The notes under the pieces: model-generated
The model's input: the letters and a program-made list of their open reading frames with translations, nothing else
The model's database searches: none
Told to the model about the DNA's origin: nothing
NCBI RefSeq assembly: GCF_018326285.1
Contig: NZ_AP023362.1
Coordinates: forward strand, 6,076,001 to 6,140,000
Length of the DNA stretch: 64,000 nt
Source of the DNA: Mycolicibacterium sp. TY81
GTDB taxonomy: Bacteria; Actinomycetota; Actinomycetes; Mycobacteriales; Mycobacteriaceae
Reading direction: 5' to 3'
Shown: positions 8,248 to 18,467 of the stretch, piece after piece
Layout of the letters: each line of letters opens with the position of its first letter
How positions within the stretch are numbered: position 1 is the first letter of the stretch
Position numbers and translations under genes: made by a program

Positions 8248-8327
8248 GGGAAGCGGCCCGGGAAAACGGAACAGCCCCAACGGTTGTCACCGCGTCCCGG
8301 GCCGACTTTCACCGACCCCCGCAACCG

Positions 8328-9307
8328 GTGATCTTCGCGTTCATCGACGATCAACGCGCCGCTGGGCACGCGGTCGAGTCGATCTGCCGAGTCTTGTGTG
8401 AGCAAGGCTGTCAGATCGCCGCGCGCACCTACCGGTCCTGGAAACAACCAGGCCGGACGGTAGCGGCCCGCACCATCACCGACGCCCAGGTCATCGACGC
8501 TGTGCGTGGCCTGGCGTGGACCACCAACGCCGCCGGCAAGCGCGTTCTGGCCCCCCCGAGGGGGCTCTACGGGCGGCGCAAGATGACGGCCCTGATCCGC
8601 CGTGCCGCGCTGCCAGAGGCCTCGGCGGGCTCGGTGCACCGGGCGATGTGCACGTTGGGTCTGCAGGGCATACGGCGGTCAAAGAAGGTGCGCACCACGA
8701 TCCCGGACACCGACGGGCGCCGCGCCCCCGGATCTGCTCAACCGCAACTTCCATGCGAGCGTCCCGAACCGGGTATGGGTCACCGACTTCACTTACGTGC
8801 GGTCCTGGGCGGGCTTTGTCTACGTGGCCTTCATCGTCGACGTGTTCGCTCAGCGGATCGTGGCCTGGCACGCGGCCACCACCAAGACCACCGATCTGGT
8901 GATGGTCCCGTTGCGGATGGCCGTGTGGCAGCGCCGTCACGAAGGTCATCCCACCGCAGCCGGCGAGCTCATCCACCACAGCGACGCCGGAAGCCAATAC
9001 ACGTCGGTCCGTTTCACCGAACACCTTGAACTGGAAGGGATTTCACCTTCCATTGGCAGCGTCGGGGGATGCCTACGACAACGCTCTGATGGAAACGATC
9101 AACGGCTTGTACAAGACCGAATGCATCCGAACCACAGTGTTCCACCCGGGGCCGTTTAGGACCATCGCCGACGTCGAGTACGCGACAGCAGCCTGGGTCG
9201 AGTGGTACAACAACCGAAGGCTGCACTCCAGTCTCGGCATGGTCAGCCCAACCGAGTACGAGCACGCCCACTACAGCGCCCTCGACCGAGAGCGTCAACC
9301 CGTATAG
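8328..9307 (+). pseudogene. IS3b transposase OrfB, two frameshifts
   Basis: OrfB begins at GTG 8328, overlapping the restored OrfA stop, with VIFAFIDDQRAAGHAVESIC. It contains the IS3 DDE core: VWVTDFTYVRSW, HHSDAGSQYTS and ALMETINGLYKTE, ending RRLHSSLGMVSPTEYE. One extra C in the run 8725-8729 and one extra G in 9064-9068 break it into three frames. Removing one base from each run gives a continuous protein of about 326 residues. Unless these are sequencing errors, IS3b cannot move by itself. Confidence 0.88.
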
Positions 9308-9334
9308 CAGCGGCGGAAAACCTGGGGCGGTTCA

Positions 9335-9378
9335 GTGGTGCGGATGGTGGTTTTCGAGGTACGTGTGGTGGGGGTCAT
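9335..9378 (-). pseudogene. istB: istB stub (IS21 ATPase), first 14 codons only
   Basis: The ATG at 9378 overlaps the istA stop (ATGA), the usual istA-istB arrangement, and encodes MTPTTRTSKTTIRT before the IS3b end cuts it off. Identification rests on position and overlap rather than on conserved ATPase motifs, which are lost. Confidence 0.55.
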
Positions 9379-10513
9379 TGCAGGGTCCTTTTCTGGGCGG
9401 CCCGCTCGTAGACGGACAAGTCGATGACAGTGGAATCGGTTGATGCAGTGGTGGATTCGACCATGCAGGTCGTAGCATCGCGGGACTGAACCAGTTGCGC
9501 GGCAGCGGCATTGGCGGCCGGCCCGGGTGGGATGCGTTCCTTGCGGCGGTGCGGACGCCCGGTGTTGGCGGTGGCCATCGCGGCGGTATCCAGAGCGATG
9601 ACGTGCCCGCTGTCACGAACCATCACCCCCAACCCATCGGCGGCCATGCGGTGCCGCGCCACCACGATGCCGGTCGTGGTGGCGATATCGCAGAACTCAC
9701 CACCAACCGGATGGCTGACGCTCACCTGCGCGGCGGCCAGCTCCGGGGGCACCGAGTACCGGTTGCCGCGGTAGGACACCAACGCCTGCCTTGAGGCGGT
9801 TCGGGTTTCTGACACGATCACCGGATACGGCGTCGCCGGCACCGGCGAGAGGGGTTCGGCCTTGGCGACCACGGCCACCGACGACCACCCGTCGGCGGTG
9901 GCCCGGATCCGGGTGTCACCACGAACATTGGCGAAGCGATCCACACTGGCCTGTGCCGCCTCGACGGTCATGTCGTCAGCCAGGGTGCGCCACCACCGTT
10001 GTGCGGCAGTGTGATTGACCTTCTCCACCACACCCTTGCGATTCCCACGCCGTGGTGGACAGATCGCCACCGAGACCCCGTAGTGCTTGGCGACCCCGGC
10101 GAACGAGGCGGTCACCCGGCCTGAGCCTGGATCGCAGACGGTGGCCATCCGGTCGAACCGCCAGATGCGGGTCAGCCCGCCCAGACCCCGCACGATGCGG
10201 TCGATGGCGGCCACCAGATGGGGTTGATCCATCGACGGTGACAGCACCGCGCGCCACTTGCCGGAATGGGCCAGCGAGCCGACCAGCAGGAAGGCTTTCT
10301 TGCCCCACCCCCAGGATGCGGGTGGATCGGGCAATTCCAGCCAGTCCCACTGGGTTTCCTCACCCGGTGGATGAGCGATGATGGTGTTGGGCCGGTCGGT
10401 GGCGGCGCGGCAGGCTTGGCAGTCCGGGCGCAGATTGCGGGTGCGAATGTTGCGGGTCAGGCTCTGATACGACAAACCGAAACCCAGACTCTCGAGTTCG
10501 TCGTACAGGGGTG

Positions 10514-11996
10514 GAGGAATTGTCAATACCTGTGGATCGGCTTGTTTCAGGCGACCTCCGTTCCAGTTGATTCGGTCGGTGCCGAGTCCGCCGACGGGGT
10601 GATGTCGGTGGGTCGCTCGAGCAGTTTGCCTTTGTGGAAGATCGCGCCGGCCCGGACCAGAGCGACCAGGTGCGGTGCGTTGACGGCTCGCCAGCGGGCT
10701 TGCGCGGCGTCGATCAGCTTGTAAGCCATGGCCATTCCGGCGACGCGTGAACCCGGCCCCTTGGTCACCTTGGTCCTCAAACGTACCGTGGCAAACGTTG
10801 ATTCGATCGGGTTGGTAGTGCGCAGATGGACCCAGTGCTCGGCCGGGTACTTATAGAACTCCAGCAGCACATCGGCGTCATCGACGATCTTGGCGACCGC
10901 CTTGGGGTACTTGGCGCCGTAGTCCACCTCGAACGCCTTGATCGCCACCTGCGCGTGGTCGATATCCTCGGCGTTGTAGATCTCCCGCATCGCCGCGATC
11001 GCCCCCGGATGAGCCGACTTTGGCAGGCAGGCAAGAACATTGGCCTGCTTGTGAAACCAGCACCGCTGCTCGCCGGTGGCCGGGAACACCTCACGCACGG
11101 CCTTCCAGAACCCCAGGGCCCCATCGCCGACGGCCAGCACCGGTGCGGTCATCCCGCGACGTCGGCACGACCGCAACAGATCAGCCCACGACTCGGCCGA
11201 CTCCCGGTACCCGTCGGTGAGCGCGACCAGCTCCCTTGCGGCCGTCAGCGCGCACACCGATCATCACCAGCAAACAGAGCTTCTCCTGCTCCAGGCGCAC
11301 CTTGAGATGGATGCCGTCGACCCACAGGTAGACGTAGTCGGTGCCCGACAGATCACGGGCCTCGAAGGCCTTGGCCTCGTCCTGCCACTGCGTGGTGAGT
11401 CGGGTGATCGTCGTGGCCGACAAGCCGGCACCCGAGCCCAGGAACTGCTCCAACGCCGGACCGAAATCACTGGTCGACAAGCCATGCAGATACAGCAACG
11501 GCAACACCTCGGTCATCTGCGGCGACTTGCGCACCCACGCCCGGCAGGATCGCCGAGGAAAACCGTTGCCGCTCACCAGTGTCCGGGTCAACACGTTTGT
11601 CATTGACCCGCGGCGCGGTCACACTCACCGCGCCCGCCGCGGTGAGCACCTCGCGCTCGCGGTGATAGCCATTGCGCACCACCAGCCGGTGCCCGTTCTC
11701 ATCAAGCTCACCGGCATGAGCCTCGATGTAGGCGGCGACCTCAGCCCGCAACGCTGCGGCCAGCATCTGGCGGGCACCGTCGCGGACAATCTCATCGAGC
11801 AACGACCGCGACGAGCCAGCATCCTCGTTGGATGAATCCGCATCGTGAACTACCGTGAGCATGGGCGTACCTTCCCGAACCAGCGCGCCAACGCCGGCTC
11901 TTGATCAGACCTTCGACATTCAGATCATCCTCGGGAAGGTGCGCCCTTTCCTACGCCGCCTCGCCGAGGCTCATCCACAGGTTCTGATCATTGCTC
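10514..11996 (-). mobile_element. IS256-family element, type A copy 1
   Basis: The element starts GAGGAATTGTCAATACC and ends with the inverted partner (reversed GAGCAATGATCAGAACC), 1483 bp. Direct repeats GTACAGGG flank it (10503-10510, 11997-12004), with three extra bases (GTG) before its left end. It is nearly identical in sequence to copies A2, A3 and A4, apart from single-base run-length differences. Confidence 0.88.
10547..11862 (-). pseudogene. IS256-A1 transposase, two frameshifts
   Basis: IS256 transposases are about 400-440-residue DDE enzymes. This copy begins MLTVVHDADSSNEDAGSSRS and contains the mutator-type core (DYVYLWVDGIHLKVRLEQ; VLAVGDGALGFWKAVREVF; HLRTTNPIESTFATVR). Extra C residues in the runs at 11233-11235 and 11540-11542 split it into three frames. 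The intact spacing is seen in copy A3. No other lesions were noticed. Confidence 0.88.
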
Positions 11997-12076
11997 GTAC
12001 AGGGTGCGCGCCCACAAATGCGGGTCCTCGGTCAACCTCGCGGTGACGTAGTCGACGAACGGATCAAACGGATGCG

Positions 12077-13558
12077 GAGGAATTGTCAATACCTGTGGAT
12101 CGGCTTGTTTCAGGCGACCTCCGTTCCAGTTGATTCGGTCGGTGCCGAGTCCGCCGACGGGGTGATGTCGGTGGGTCGCTCGAGCAGTTTGCCTTTGTGG
12201 AAGATCGCGCCGGCCCGGACCAGAGCGACCAGGTGCGGTGCGTTGACGGCTCGCCAGCGGGCTTGCGCGGCGTCGATCAGCTTGTAAGCCATGGCCATTC
12301 CGGCGACGCGTGAACCCGGCCCCTTGGTCACCTTGGTCCTCAAACGTACCGTGGCAAACGTTGATTCGATCGGGTTGGTAGTGCGCAGATGGACCCAGTG
12401 CTCGGCCGGGTACTTATAGAACTCCAGCAGCACATCGGCGTCATCGACGATCTTGGCGACCGCCTTGGGGGTACTTGGCGCCGTAGTCCACCTCGAACGC
12501 CTTGATCGCCACCTGCGCGTGGTCGATATCCTCGGCGTTGTAGATCTCCCGCATCGCCGCGATCGCCCCCGGATGAGCCGACTTTGGCAGGCAGGCAAGA
12601 ACATTGGCCTGCTTGTGAAACCAGCACCGCTGCTCGCCGGTGGCCGGGAACACCTCACGCACGGCCTTCCAGAACCCCAGGGCCCCATCGCCGACGGCCA
12701 GCACCGGTGCGGTCATCCCGCGACGTCGGCACGACCGCAACAGATCAGCCCACGACTCGGCCGACTCCCGGTACCCGTCGGTGAGCGCGACCAGCTCCTT
12801 GCGGCCGTCAGCGCGCACACCGATCATCACCAGCAAACAGAGCTTCTCCTGCTCCAGGCGCACCTTGAGATGGATGCCGTCGACCCACAGGTAGACGTAG
12901 TCGGTGCCCGACAGATCACGGGCCTCGAAGGCCTTGGCCTCGTCCTGCCACTGCGTGGTGAGTCGGGTGATCGTCGTGGCCGACAAGCCGGCACCCGAGC
13001 CCAGGAACTGCTCCAACGCCGGACCGAAATCACTGGTCGACAAGCCATGCAGATACAGCAACGGCAACACCTCGGTCATCTGCGGCGACTTGCGCACCCA
13101 CGCCGGCAGGATCGCCGAGGAAAACCGTTGCCGCTCACCAGTGTCCGGGTCAACACGTTTGTCATTGACCCGCGGCGCGGTCACACTCACCGCGCCCGCC
13201 GCGGTGAGCACCTCGCGCTCGCGGTGATAGCCATTGCGCACCACCAGCCGGTGCCCGTTCTCATCAAGCTCACCGGCATGAGCCTCGATGTAGGCGGCGA
13301 CCTCAGCCCGCAACGCTGCGGCCAGCATCTGGCGGGCACCGTCGCGGACAATCTCATCGAGCAACGACCGCGACGAGCCAGCATCCTCGTTGGATGAATC
13401 CGCATCGTGAACTACCGTGAGCATGGGCGTACCTTCCCGAACCAGCGCGCCAACGCCGGCTCTTGATCAGACCTTCGACATTCAGATCATCCTCGGGAAG
13501 GTGCGCCCTTTCCTACGCCGCCTCGCCGAGGCTCATCCACAGGTTCTGATCATTGCTC
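12077..13558 (-). mobile_element. IS256-family element, type A copy 2
   Basis: It has the same ends as copy A1, 1482 bp, flanked by TCAAACGGAT repeats (12064-12073, 13559-13568) with three bases (GCG) before the left end. It lies only 80 bp from copy A1 in the same orientation, so the pair forms 1.5-kb direct repeats that can recombine and delete the istA middle piece. Confidence 0.88.
12110..13424 (-). pseudogene. IS256-A2 transposase, one frameshift
   Basis: The reading frame is open from MLTVVHDADSSNEDAG at 13424 for 300-odd codons to 12471, where a G run is five long instead of four (12467-12471) and shifts the last quarter out of frame. The rest, including HWVHLRTTNPIESTF, continues in the other frame to 12110. 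Removing one G makes the gene whole. Confidence 0.88.
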
Positions 13559-13815
13559 TCAAACGGATCCGGGCCGGGCCGGGCACGGACCCCGGGCTGG
13601 CCGTCACCGGCCAGGTACTTGCGGACCGTTTTGCGGTCGAAACCGGTGTGGCGGGCGATCGCAGAGATCGACCAACCACGTTTTTGTAGGGCGTGTACTT
13701 CCATGTCGTCCTCCCATGTGAGCATGAGAAAGCGGGCCCCCTTCGACTGGAGCTACTGGCGTCAGACACCAGCAGCATCGAGGGAGGCCCGCCCTTCTCG
13801 GCGGAGCCACACGGG

Positions 13816-13850
13816 TGGGGAATTTCGATGAGCGTCAGTGGGGAATTTCA
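13816..13850. repeat. Direct repeats at the IS21 outer end
   Basis: GTGGGGAATTTC occurs twice, 23 bp apart. IS21 ends carry such repeated transposase-binding sites. The second copy is followed by AGTGAGCG and then by IS3 coding remains. Confidence 0.6.
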
Positions 13851-13860
13851 GTGAGCGCGG

Positions 13861-14199
13861 TCACGGTTCGGGGAAACCCTGGCGGCGTCAGGTCTGGTGC
13901 CGTCGATCGGGGCGGTCGGAGATGCTTTCGACAACGCGTTGGCCGAGACGACCATCGGGCTGTACGAGCACGAAGCCGTCCGCGACGATTCACCGTTCCG
14001 GCGTGGTCCCTGCACCGCCTGGCCGACGTGGAGCTGCTCACCGCCGACTGGGTGCATTGGTACAACACCGACCGGCTCATGCACCGCCTGGGGCCGCATC
14101 CCACCGGTCGAATACGAGGCCATCTACTACGCTACGAACACAGCCCAATCCGCGGCTGCACACCCATAAACCGGTGTTCACGGAACCCGGGGCGGTTCA
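13861..14199 (+). pseudogene. IS3-family OrfB 3' fragment with right end
   Basis: Encodes GLVPSIGAVGDAFDNALAET, then, after two compensating shifts, ADVELLTADWVHWYNTDRL and IPPVEYEAIYY, the C-terminal third of an IS3 OrfB. It ends at an IS3-like terminus CCGGGGCGGTTCA (14187-14199). The 5' part was removed where the IS21 element begins. The lesions look old: one lost C near 14010 and one extra G near 14092. Confidence 0.75.
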
Positions 14200-15455
14200 A
14201 CTGTTCCTTCGGTACGCCTGTAGCGTCGTTTCCATGGCCAGGAGCCTCCGGGATTTTCAGAGCCCTATTCGAGTATGCTGCGCGCAGCAATCCGCTTGAT
14301 CTCGTCCGCAACCAGCTGTGGTTCGGTGAAGACCACCAGGTGCCCAGATTCTTTAGCCAACACAAGCCTGGCGCCGAGCCGTTCGGCGGCGCGGCGGTGG
14401 GCATGAGGAATTGTCAATACCTGTGGATCGGCTTGTTTCAGGCGACCTCCGTTCCAGTTGATTCGGTCGGTGCCGAGTCCGCCGACGGGGTGATGTCGGT
14501 GGGTCGCTCGAGCAGTTTGCCTTTGTGGAAGATCGCGCCGGCCCGGACCAGAGCGACCAGGTGCGGTGCGTTGACGGCTCGCCAGCGGGCTTGCGCGGCG
14601 TCGATCAGCTTGTAAGCCATGGCCATTCCGGCGACGCGTGAACCCGGCCCCTTGGTCACCTTGGTCCTCAAACGTACCGTGGCAAACGTTGATTCGATCG
14701 GGTTGGTAGTGCGCAGATGGACCCAGTGCTCGGCCGGGTACTTATAGAACTCCAGCAGCACATCGGCGTCATCGACGATCTTGGCGACCGCCTTGGGGTA
14801 CTTGGCGCCGTAGTCCACCTCGAACGCCTTGATCGCCACCTGCGCGTGGTCGATATCCTCGGCGTTGTAGATCTCCCGCATCGCCGCGATCGCCCCCGGA
14901 TGAGCCGACTTTGGCAGGCAGGCAAGAACATTGGCCTGCTTGTGAAACCAGCACCGCTGCTCGCCGGTGGCCGGGAACACCTCACGCACGGCCTTCCAGA
15001 ACCCCAGGGCCCCATCGCCGACGGCCAGCACCGGTGCGGTCATCCCGCGACGTCGGCACGACCGCAACAGATCAGCCCACGACTCGGCCGACTCCCGGTA
15101 CCCGTCGGTGAGCGCGACCAGCTCCTTGCGGCCGTCAGCGCGCACACCGATCATCACCAGCAAACAGAGCTTCTCCTGCTCCAGGCGCACCTTGAGATGG
15201 ATGCCGTCGACCCACAGGTAGACGTAGTCGGTGCCCGACAGATCACGGGCCTCGAAGGCCTTGGCCTCGTCCTGCCACTGCGTGGTGAGTCGGGTGATCG
15301 TCGTGGCCGACAAGCCGGCACCCGAGCCCAGGAACTGCTCCAACGCCGGACCGAAATCACTGGTCGACAAGCCATGCAGATACAGCAACGGCAACACCTC
15401 GGTCATCTGCGGCGACTTGCGCACCCACGCCGGCAGGATCGCCGAGGAAAACCGT

Positions 15456-16943
15456 GAGAAATTGTCAATACCTGTGGATCGGGGTGTTTCAGGCGACCTC
15501 CGTTCCGGTGCTCTCGTCACCGTTTGAAGGCGGTGTTGGTGGGGTGATGTCGGTGGGTCGTTCGAGTAGCTTGCCTTTGTGGAAGACCGCGCCGGCGCGG
15601 ACCAGGGCGACCAGGTGCGGGGCGTTGACGGCCCGCCAGCGGGCCTGTGCGGCGTCGATCAGCTTGTAGGCCATGGCAATCCCGGCCGTGCGTGATCCCG
15701 GCCCCTTGGTGACCTTGGTTCGAAGTCGCACCGTGGCGAAAGTGCTTTCGATCGGATTTGTCGTCCTCAAATGGATCCAATGCTCGGCCGGGTACTTGTA
15801 GAACTCCAGCAGGACATCGAGATCGTCGACGATCTTGGCGACCGCCTTGGGATACTTGGCACCGAAGTCGACCTCGAAGGCCTTGACCGCCAGCTGAGCC
15901 TTGTCGATATCCTCGGCGTTGTAGATGTCTTTGAGCGCCGCCAACGCCGACGGGTGTGCCGACTTCGGCAGTGCGGCAAGCACATTGGCCTGCTTGTGGA
16001 ACCAGCAGCGCTGCTCACGGGTGGCCGGGAAGACTTCGCGGACCGCCCTCCAGAACCCAAGGGCACCATCGCCGACGGCCAGCACCGGCGCGGTCATCCC
16101 GCGGCGTTTGCAGTCACGCAGCAGGTCGGCCCACGACTCGGTGGACTCCCGATACCCATCGGTGATCGCGACCAGCTCCTTGCGACCATCAGCACGCACG
16201 CCGATCATCACCAGCAGGCACAGCTTGGTCTGCTCCAGGCGGACCTTGAGGTGGATGCCGTCGACCCACAGGTAGACGTAGTCGGTGCCGGACAGATCCC
16301 GGCGCCCGAACGTGGCGGCTTCGTCCTGCCACTGCGCGGTCAGCCGGGTGATCGTCGACGCCGACAACCCCGCACCCGAGCCGAGGAACTGCTCGAGTGC
16401 CGGCCCGAAGTCGCCGCTGGACAGCCCATGCAGGTACAGCAGCGGCAGCACCTCGCTGATCTGCGGGGACTTGCGTGCCCAGGCGGGCAGGATCGCCGAG
16501 GAGAACCGCTGCCGGACACCGGTATCGGGGTCAACCCGGCGGTCGTTGACCCGCGGTGCCTTCACCTCGACCGCGCCGGCTGCGGTCAGCACCTCACGCG
16601 GTTGGTGGTAGCCGTTGCGGACCACCAACCGATGGCCGTCCTCATCGAGCTGGTCGGCGAACTGCGCTACGTAGGCCGCAACCTCGGCCTGCAGCGCCGC
16701 GGCCAGCATCTGCCGGGCGCCGTCACGAACGATCTCGTCCAACAACGACCGACCAGCACCGCCGGCACTTTCGTTGGCCTCGGCGGCATCGTGAACTACG
16801 GTGAGCATGGGCGTACCTTCCCGAACCAGCGCGCCAACGCCGGCTCATGATCGGACCTTCGGATATTCAGATCATCCTCGGGAAGGTGCGCCCACTTTCA
16901 CGCCCCCACACCGAGGCTCATCCACAGGTTCTGATCATTGCTC
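15456..16943 (-). mobile_element. IS256-family element, type B copy 1, intact
   Basis: The ends are GAGAAATTGTCAATACC and the inverted GAGCAATGATCAGAACC, 1488 bp. A 9-bp target duplication GAAAACCGT flanks it (15447-15455, 16944-16952) inside IS256-A3. It is related to, but clearly diverged from, the A type; a second B copy lies at 37799-39281. Confidence 0.92.
15489..16808 (-). CDS. IS256-B1 transposase, intact
   Basis: The 439-residue mutator-type transposase starts MLTVVHDAAEANESAGGAG. It has the IS256 DDE core: Asp in YLWVDGIHLKVRLEQTK, Asp in VLAVGDGALGFWRAV, and Glu in TTNPIESTFATVRLRTK. The frame is open throughout, the only uninterrupted IS256 transposase in the window, so it may supply activity for the B-type and perhaps A-type copies. 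An A/T-poor leader of 135 bp separates it from the end. Confidence 0.92.
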   Translation of the reverse strand: MLTVVHDAAEANESAGGAGRSLLDEIVRDGARQMLAAALQAEVAAYVAQFADQLDEDGHRLVVRNGYHQPREVLTAAGAVEVKAPRVNDRRVDPDTGVRQRFSSAILPAWARKSPQISEVLPLLYLHGLSSGDFGPALEQFLGSGAGLSASTITRLTAQWQDEAATFGRRDLSGTDYVYLWVDGIHLKVRLEQTKLCLLVMIGVRADGRKELVAITDGYRESTESWADLLRDCKRRGMTAPVLAVGDGALGFWRAVREVFPATREQRCWFHKQANVLAALPKSAHPSALAALKDIYNAEDIDKAQLAVKAFEVDFGAKYPKAVAKIVDDLDVLLEFYKYPAEHWIHLRTTNPIESTFATVRLRTKVTKGPGSRTAGIAMAYKLIDAAQARWRAVNAPHLVALVRAGAVFHKGKLLERPTDITPPTPPSNGDESTGTEVA

Positions 16944-18155
16944 GAAAACCGTTGCCGCTCACCAGTGTCCGGGTCAACACGTTTGTCATTGACCCGCGGC
17001 GCGGTCACACTCACCGCGCCCGCCGCGGTGAGCACCTCGCGCTCGCGGTGATAGCCATTGCGCACCACCAGCCGGTGCCCGTTCTCATCAAGCTCACCGG
17101 CATGAGCCTCGATGTAGGCGGCGACCTCAGCCCGCAACGCTGCGGCCAGCATCTGGCGGGCACCGTCGCGGACAATCTCATCGAGCAACGACCGCGACGA
17201 GCCAGCATCCTCGTTGGATGAATCCGCATCGTGAACTACCGTGAGCATGGGCGTACCTTCCCGAACCAGCGCGCCAACGCCGGCTCTTGATCAGACCTTC
17301 GACATTCAGATCATCCTCGGGAAGGTGCGCCCTTTCCTACGCCGCCTCGCCGAGGCTCATCCACAGGTTCTGATCATTGCTCGTGGGCATCGAGGAACGC
17401 CGTGCGGATGGAGCGGTCCACGAGCCTAGCCTTAGTGCCCGAGATCACGGTTACGGGCATTGCGCCCAGTTCAAGTCGGTGCGCGCGCAGGCTCGAGAGC
17501 CCGGCCAAGAAAAACTGCTCCTCGGCATCGGCAGCCAGCTCAGCGCCTACGGTCAGATCTTCGGTGAGCAGGTCCCGGGCCACATCAGCGGGCATCCCGG
17601 GCGCGACACGGCGCACCGCCCACGCCAGCAAATGCAACCGACGCAGCACACCTGTGGCCCAACGACCCGCCAGCGCCAACGTACGCAGATGTCGCAACGA
17701 CGACCCGCAGCACACGCTCAACTGCTCATCGGAATGGTCGACGAGCACTAGCCCAGCTATATGGGCCTGATTACGCGATGCGGTGGTCAATGCGATCGTC
17801 CCCCCGTAACTATGGCCCACCAGGATGTACGGGCCAGCGTCGAGCAGGGCCAGTAATTCTTCGAGATCACCCGCCAAACGCACCAAAGTGCGGGGTGCTC
17901 GGTCCGGGTCGCTGCGACCGAGATTGGCCCGGTCGTAGACCACCGTCGGGAACTCGTGCGCCACAAGAGGTGCCACCAAACCCCACTCCGAGCGCGAAGC
18001 GCCTAGACCTGATTCGAATACCACGGTAGGCCCAACGCCGCTATCGGTGCCCGCAATCATGTAATGCAGTGCACGACCATCAGCCAGCCGTACCTCAGCG
18101 CTTCTGCCAAGGGAGTGTGCCATTCGCGGCCTCCTTACCAAAAGAAGAATGGTGC

Positions 18156-18420
18156 TCAATGTTTCGACGCAGCCAGGCGGTGTATGAGTCGGTCGGTGTT
18201 GGAGCCAGTGAACACCGAGTTGATGGTGAGCAGCTCAACGTCGCCAGACGGTCCAGTGGGCCGCGCCGGTGAATCGGCGCGGACGGTTTCGTTCTTGTGC
18301 AGCCGGATCGTCGTTTCGGCGAGAGCGTTGTCGTTGGCGTTGCCGACCGATCCGATTGGCGGCACAAGCCCAGACAAGGGATAGGGTTTCCTCGAACCGC
18401 GCCGAGGTGTACTGGCCCTG
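18156..18420 (-). pseudogene. Decayed IS3-family OrfB fragment
   Basis: GQYTSARFEETLSL followed, after a frameshift, by SGLVPPIGSVGNANDNALAE and RLHKNETVRAD are recognisable as the middle of an IS3 OrfB. Substitutions and indels are frequent, so it is an old remnant. It lies between the alpha/beta hydrolase promoter and the MFS gene. Confidence 0.7.
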
Positions 18421-18467
18421 AATTTTTGGTGCGGGCTGCTCGGTCGGTTCGTGTGTATTGGTGGCAG

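Larger units (their letters stand above)
2770..8312 (+). mobile_element. Group II intron inserted in IS3b orfA, itself split by a transposon
   Basis: The 5' boundary is GTGCG at 2770. The 3' end is a recognisable domain V (8214-8247) and domain VI (to about 8306), finishing in AC at 8311-8312. The boundary is fixed by the reading frame of the host gene, because exon 2 (CGACCCCCGC...) restores OrfA. About 645 bp of structured, gene-free RNA (2770-3414) precede the maturase gene. Excluding the inserted transposon, the intron is about 2.2 kb. Group II introns often home into IS transposase genes. Splicing now requires folding around a 3.3-kb insert in domain IV. Confidence 0.85.
2424..9334 (+). 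mobile_element. IS3-family element IS3b, expanded by a group II intron and a transposon
   Basis: The ends are perfect inverted repeats: TGAACCGCCCCAGGTTT at 2424-2440 and AAACCTGGGGCGGTTCA at 9318-9334. Without its passengers the element would be about 1.37 kb, normal for IS3; here it is 6.9 kb because orfA contains a group II intron and that intron contains a Mu-like transposon. Its left end follows 50 bp of IS-end debris behind porin copy 1; its right end cuts the istB start of an IS21 element. No target duplication matches (GAC/GTG), so one flank has probably been deleted. Confidence 0.85.
9375..13725 (-). pseudogene. istA: istA transposase (IS21), split in three by IS256-A1 and A2
   Basis: The N-terminus, with an HTH (WSISAIARHTGFDRKTVRKYL), lies at 13725-13559. 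A middle piece (FVDYVTARLTEDPHLWARTL) lies at about 12076-11997. The remainder, from YDELESLGFGLSYQSLTR through the rve core (QWDWLELP, KGVVEKVNH) to the stop, lies at 10510-9375. Each junction carries a short direct repeat (TCAAACGGAT and GTACAGGG) consistent with IS256 target duplications. Joined, the protein is about 465 residues, normal for IstA. It is non-functional now. Confidence 0.85.
9335..13860 (-). mobile_element. IS21-family element remnant carrying two IS256-A insertions
   Basis: The outer end lies near 13850, marked by two direct copies of GTGGGGAATTTC (13816-13827 and 13839-13850), the multiple terminal repeats typical of IS21. Reading leftward come istA, in three pieces, and only the first 14 codons of istB, cut at 9335 by the right end of IS3b. 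The other end is missing. At the outer end the element abuts an IS3 orfB fragment, so it had itself jumped into, or next to, an older IS. Confidence 0.75.
14438..17248 (-). pseudogene. IS256-A3 transposase, interrupted by IS256-B1
   Basis: The first 104 codons lie at 17248-16944 (MLTVVHDADSSN to GERQRFSS), and the remainder at 15455-14438 (FSSAILPAWVRKSPQMTEV onward). Unlike the other A copies it has no run-length frameshift, so without B1 it would encode a complete transposase of about 438 residues. It therefore serves as the reference for A1, A2 and A4. Confidence 0.88.
14405..17382 (-). mobile_element. IS256 type A copy 3, interrupted by IS256-B1
   Basis: The ends match A1 and A2, and GTGGGCAT flanks it (14397-14404, 17383-17390) in the alpha/beta hydrolase gene. 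The element is opened at 15455 by a type B relative of the same family, giving an IS inside an IS inside a gene. Confidence 0.9.
14265..18123 (-). pseudogene. Alpha/beta hydrolase, split by IS256-A3 (which holds IS256-B1)
   Basis: The start is ATG 18123 with AAGGAGG 6 bp upstream. The N-terminal piece (to 17383) has the oxyanion region VVFESGLGASRSEW, the nucleophile elbow GHSYGG and VTVISGTKARL. The C-terminal piece (14404-14265) supplies RLGARLVLAKESGHLVVFTE with the catalytic His, and a stop at 14265. The 8-bp repeat GTGGGCAT flanks the element. Joined, it is about 290 residues of a standard serine hydrolase with Ser in GHSYGG and His in ESGHLV. The substrate is unknown. Broken now, restorable by excision. 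Confidence 0.85.
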
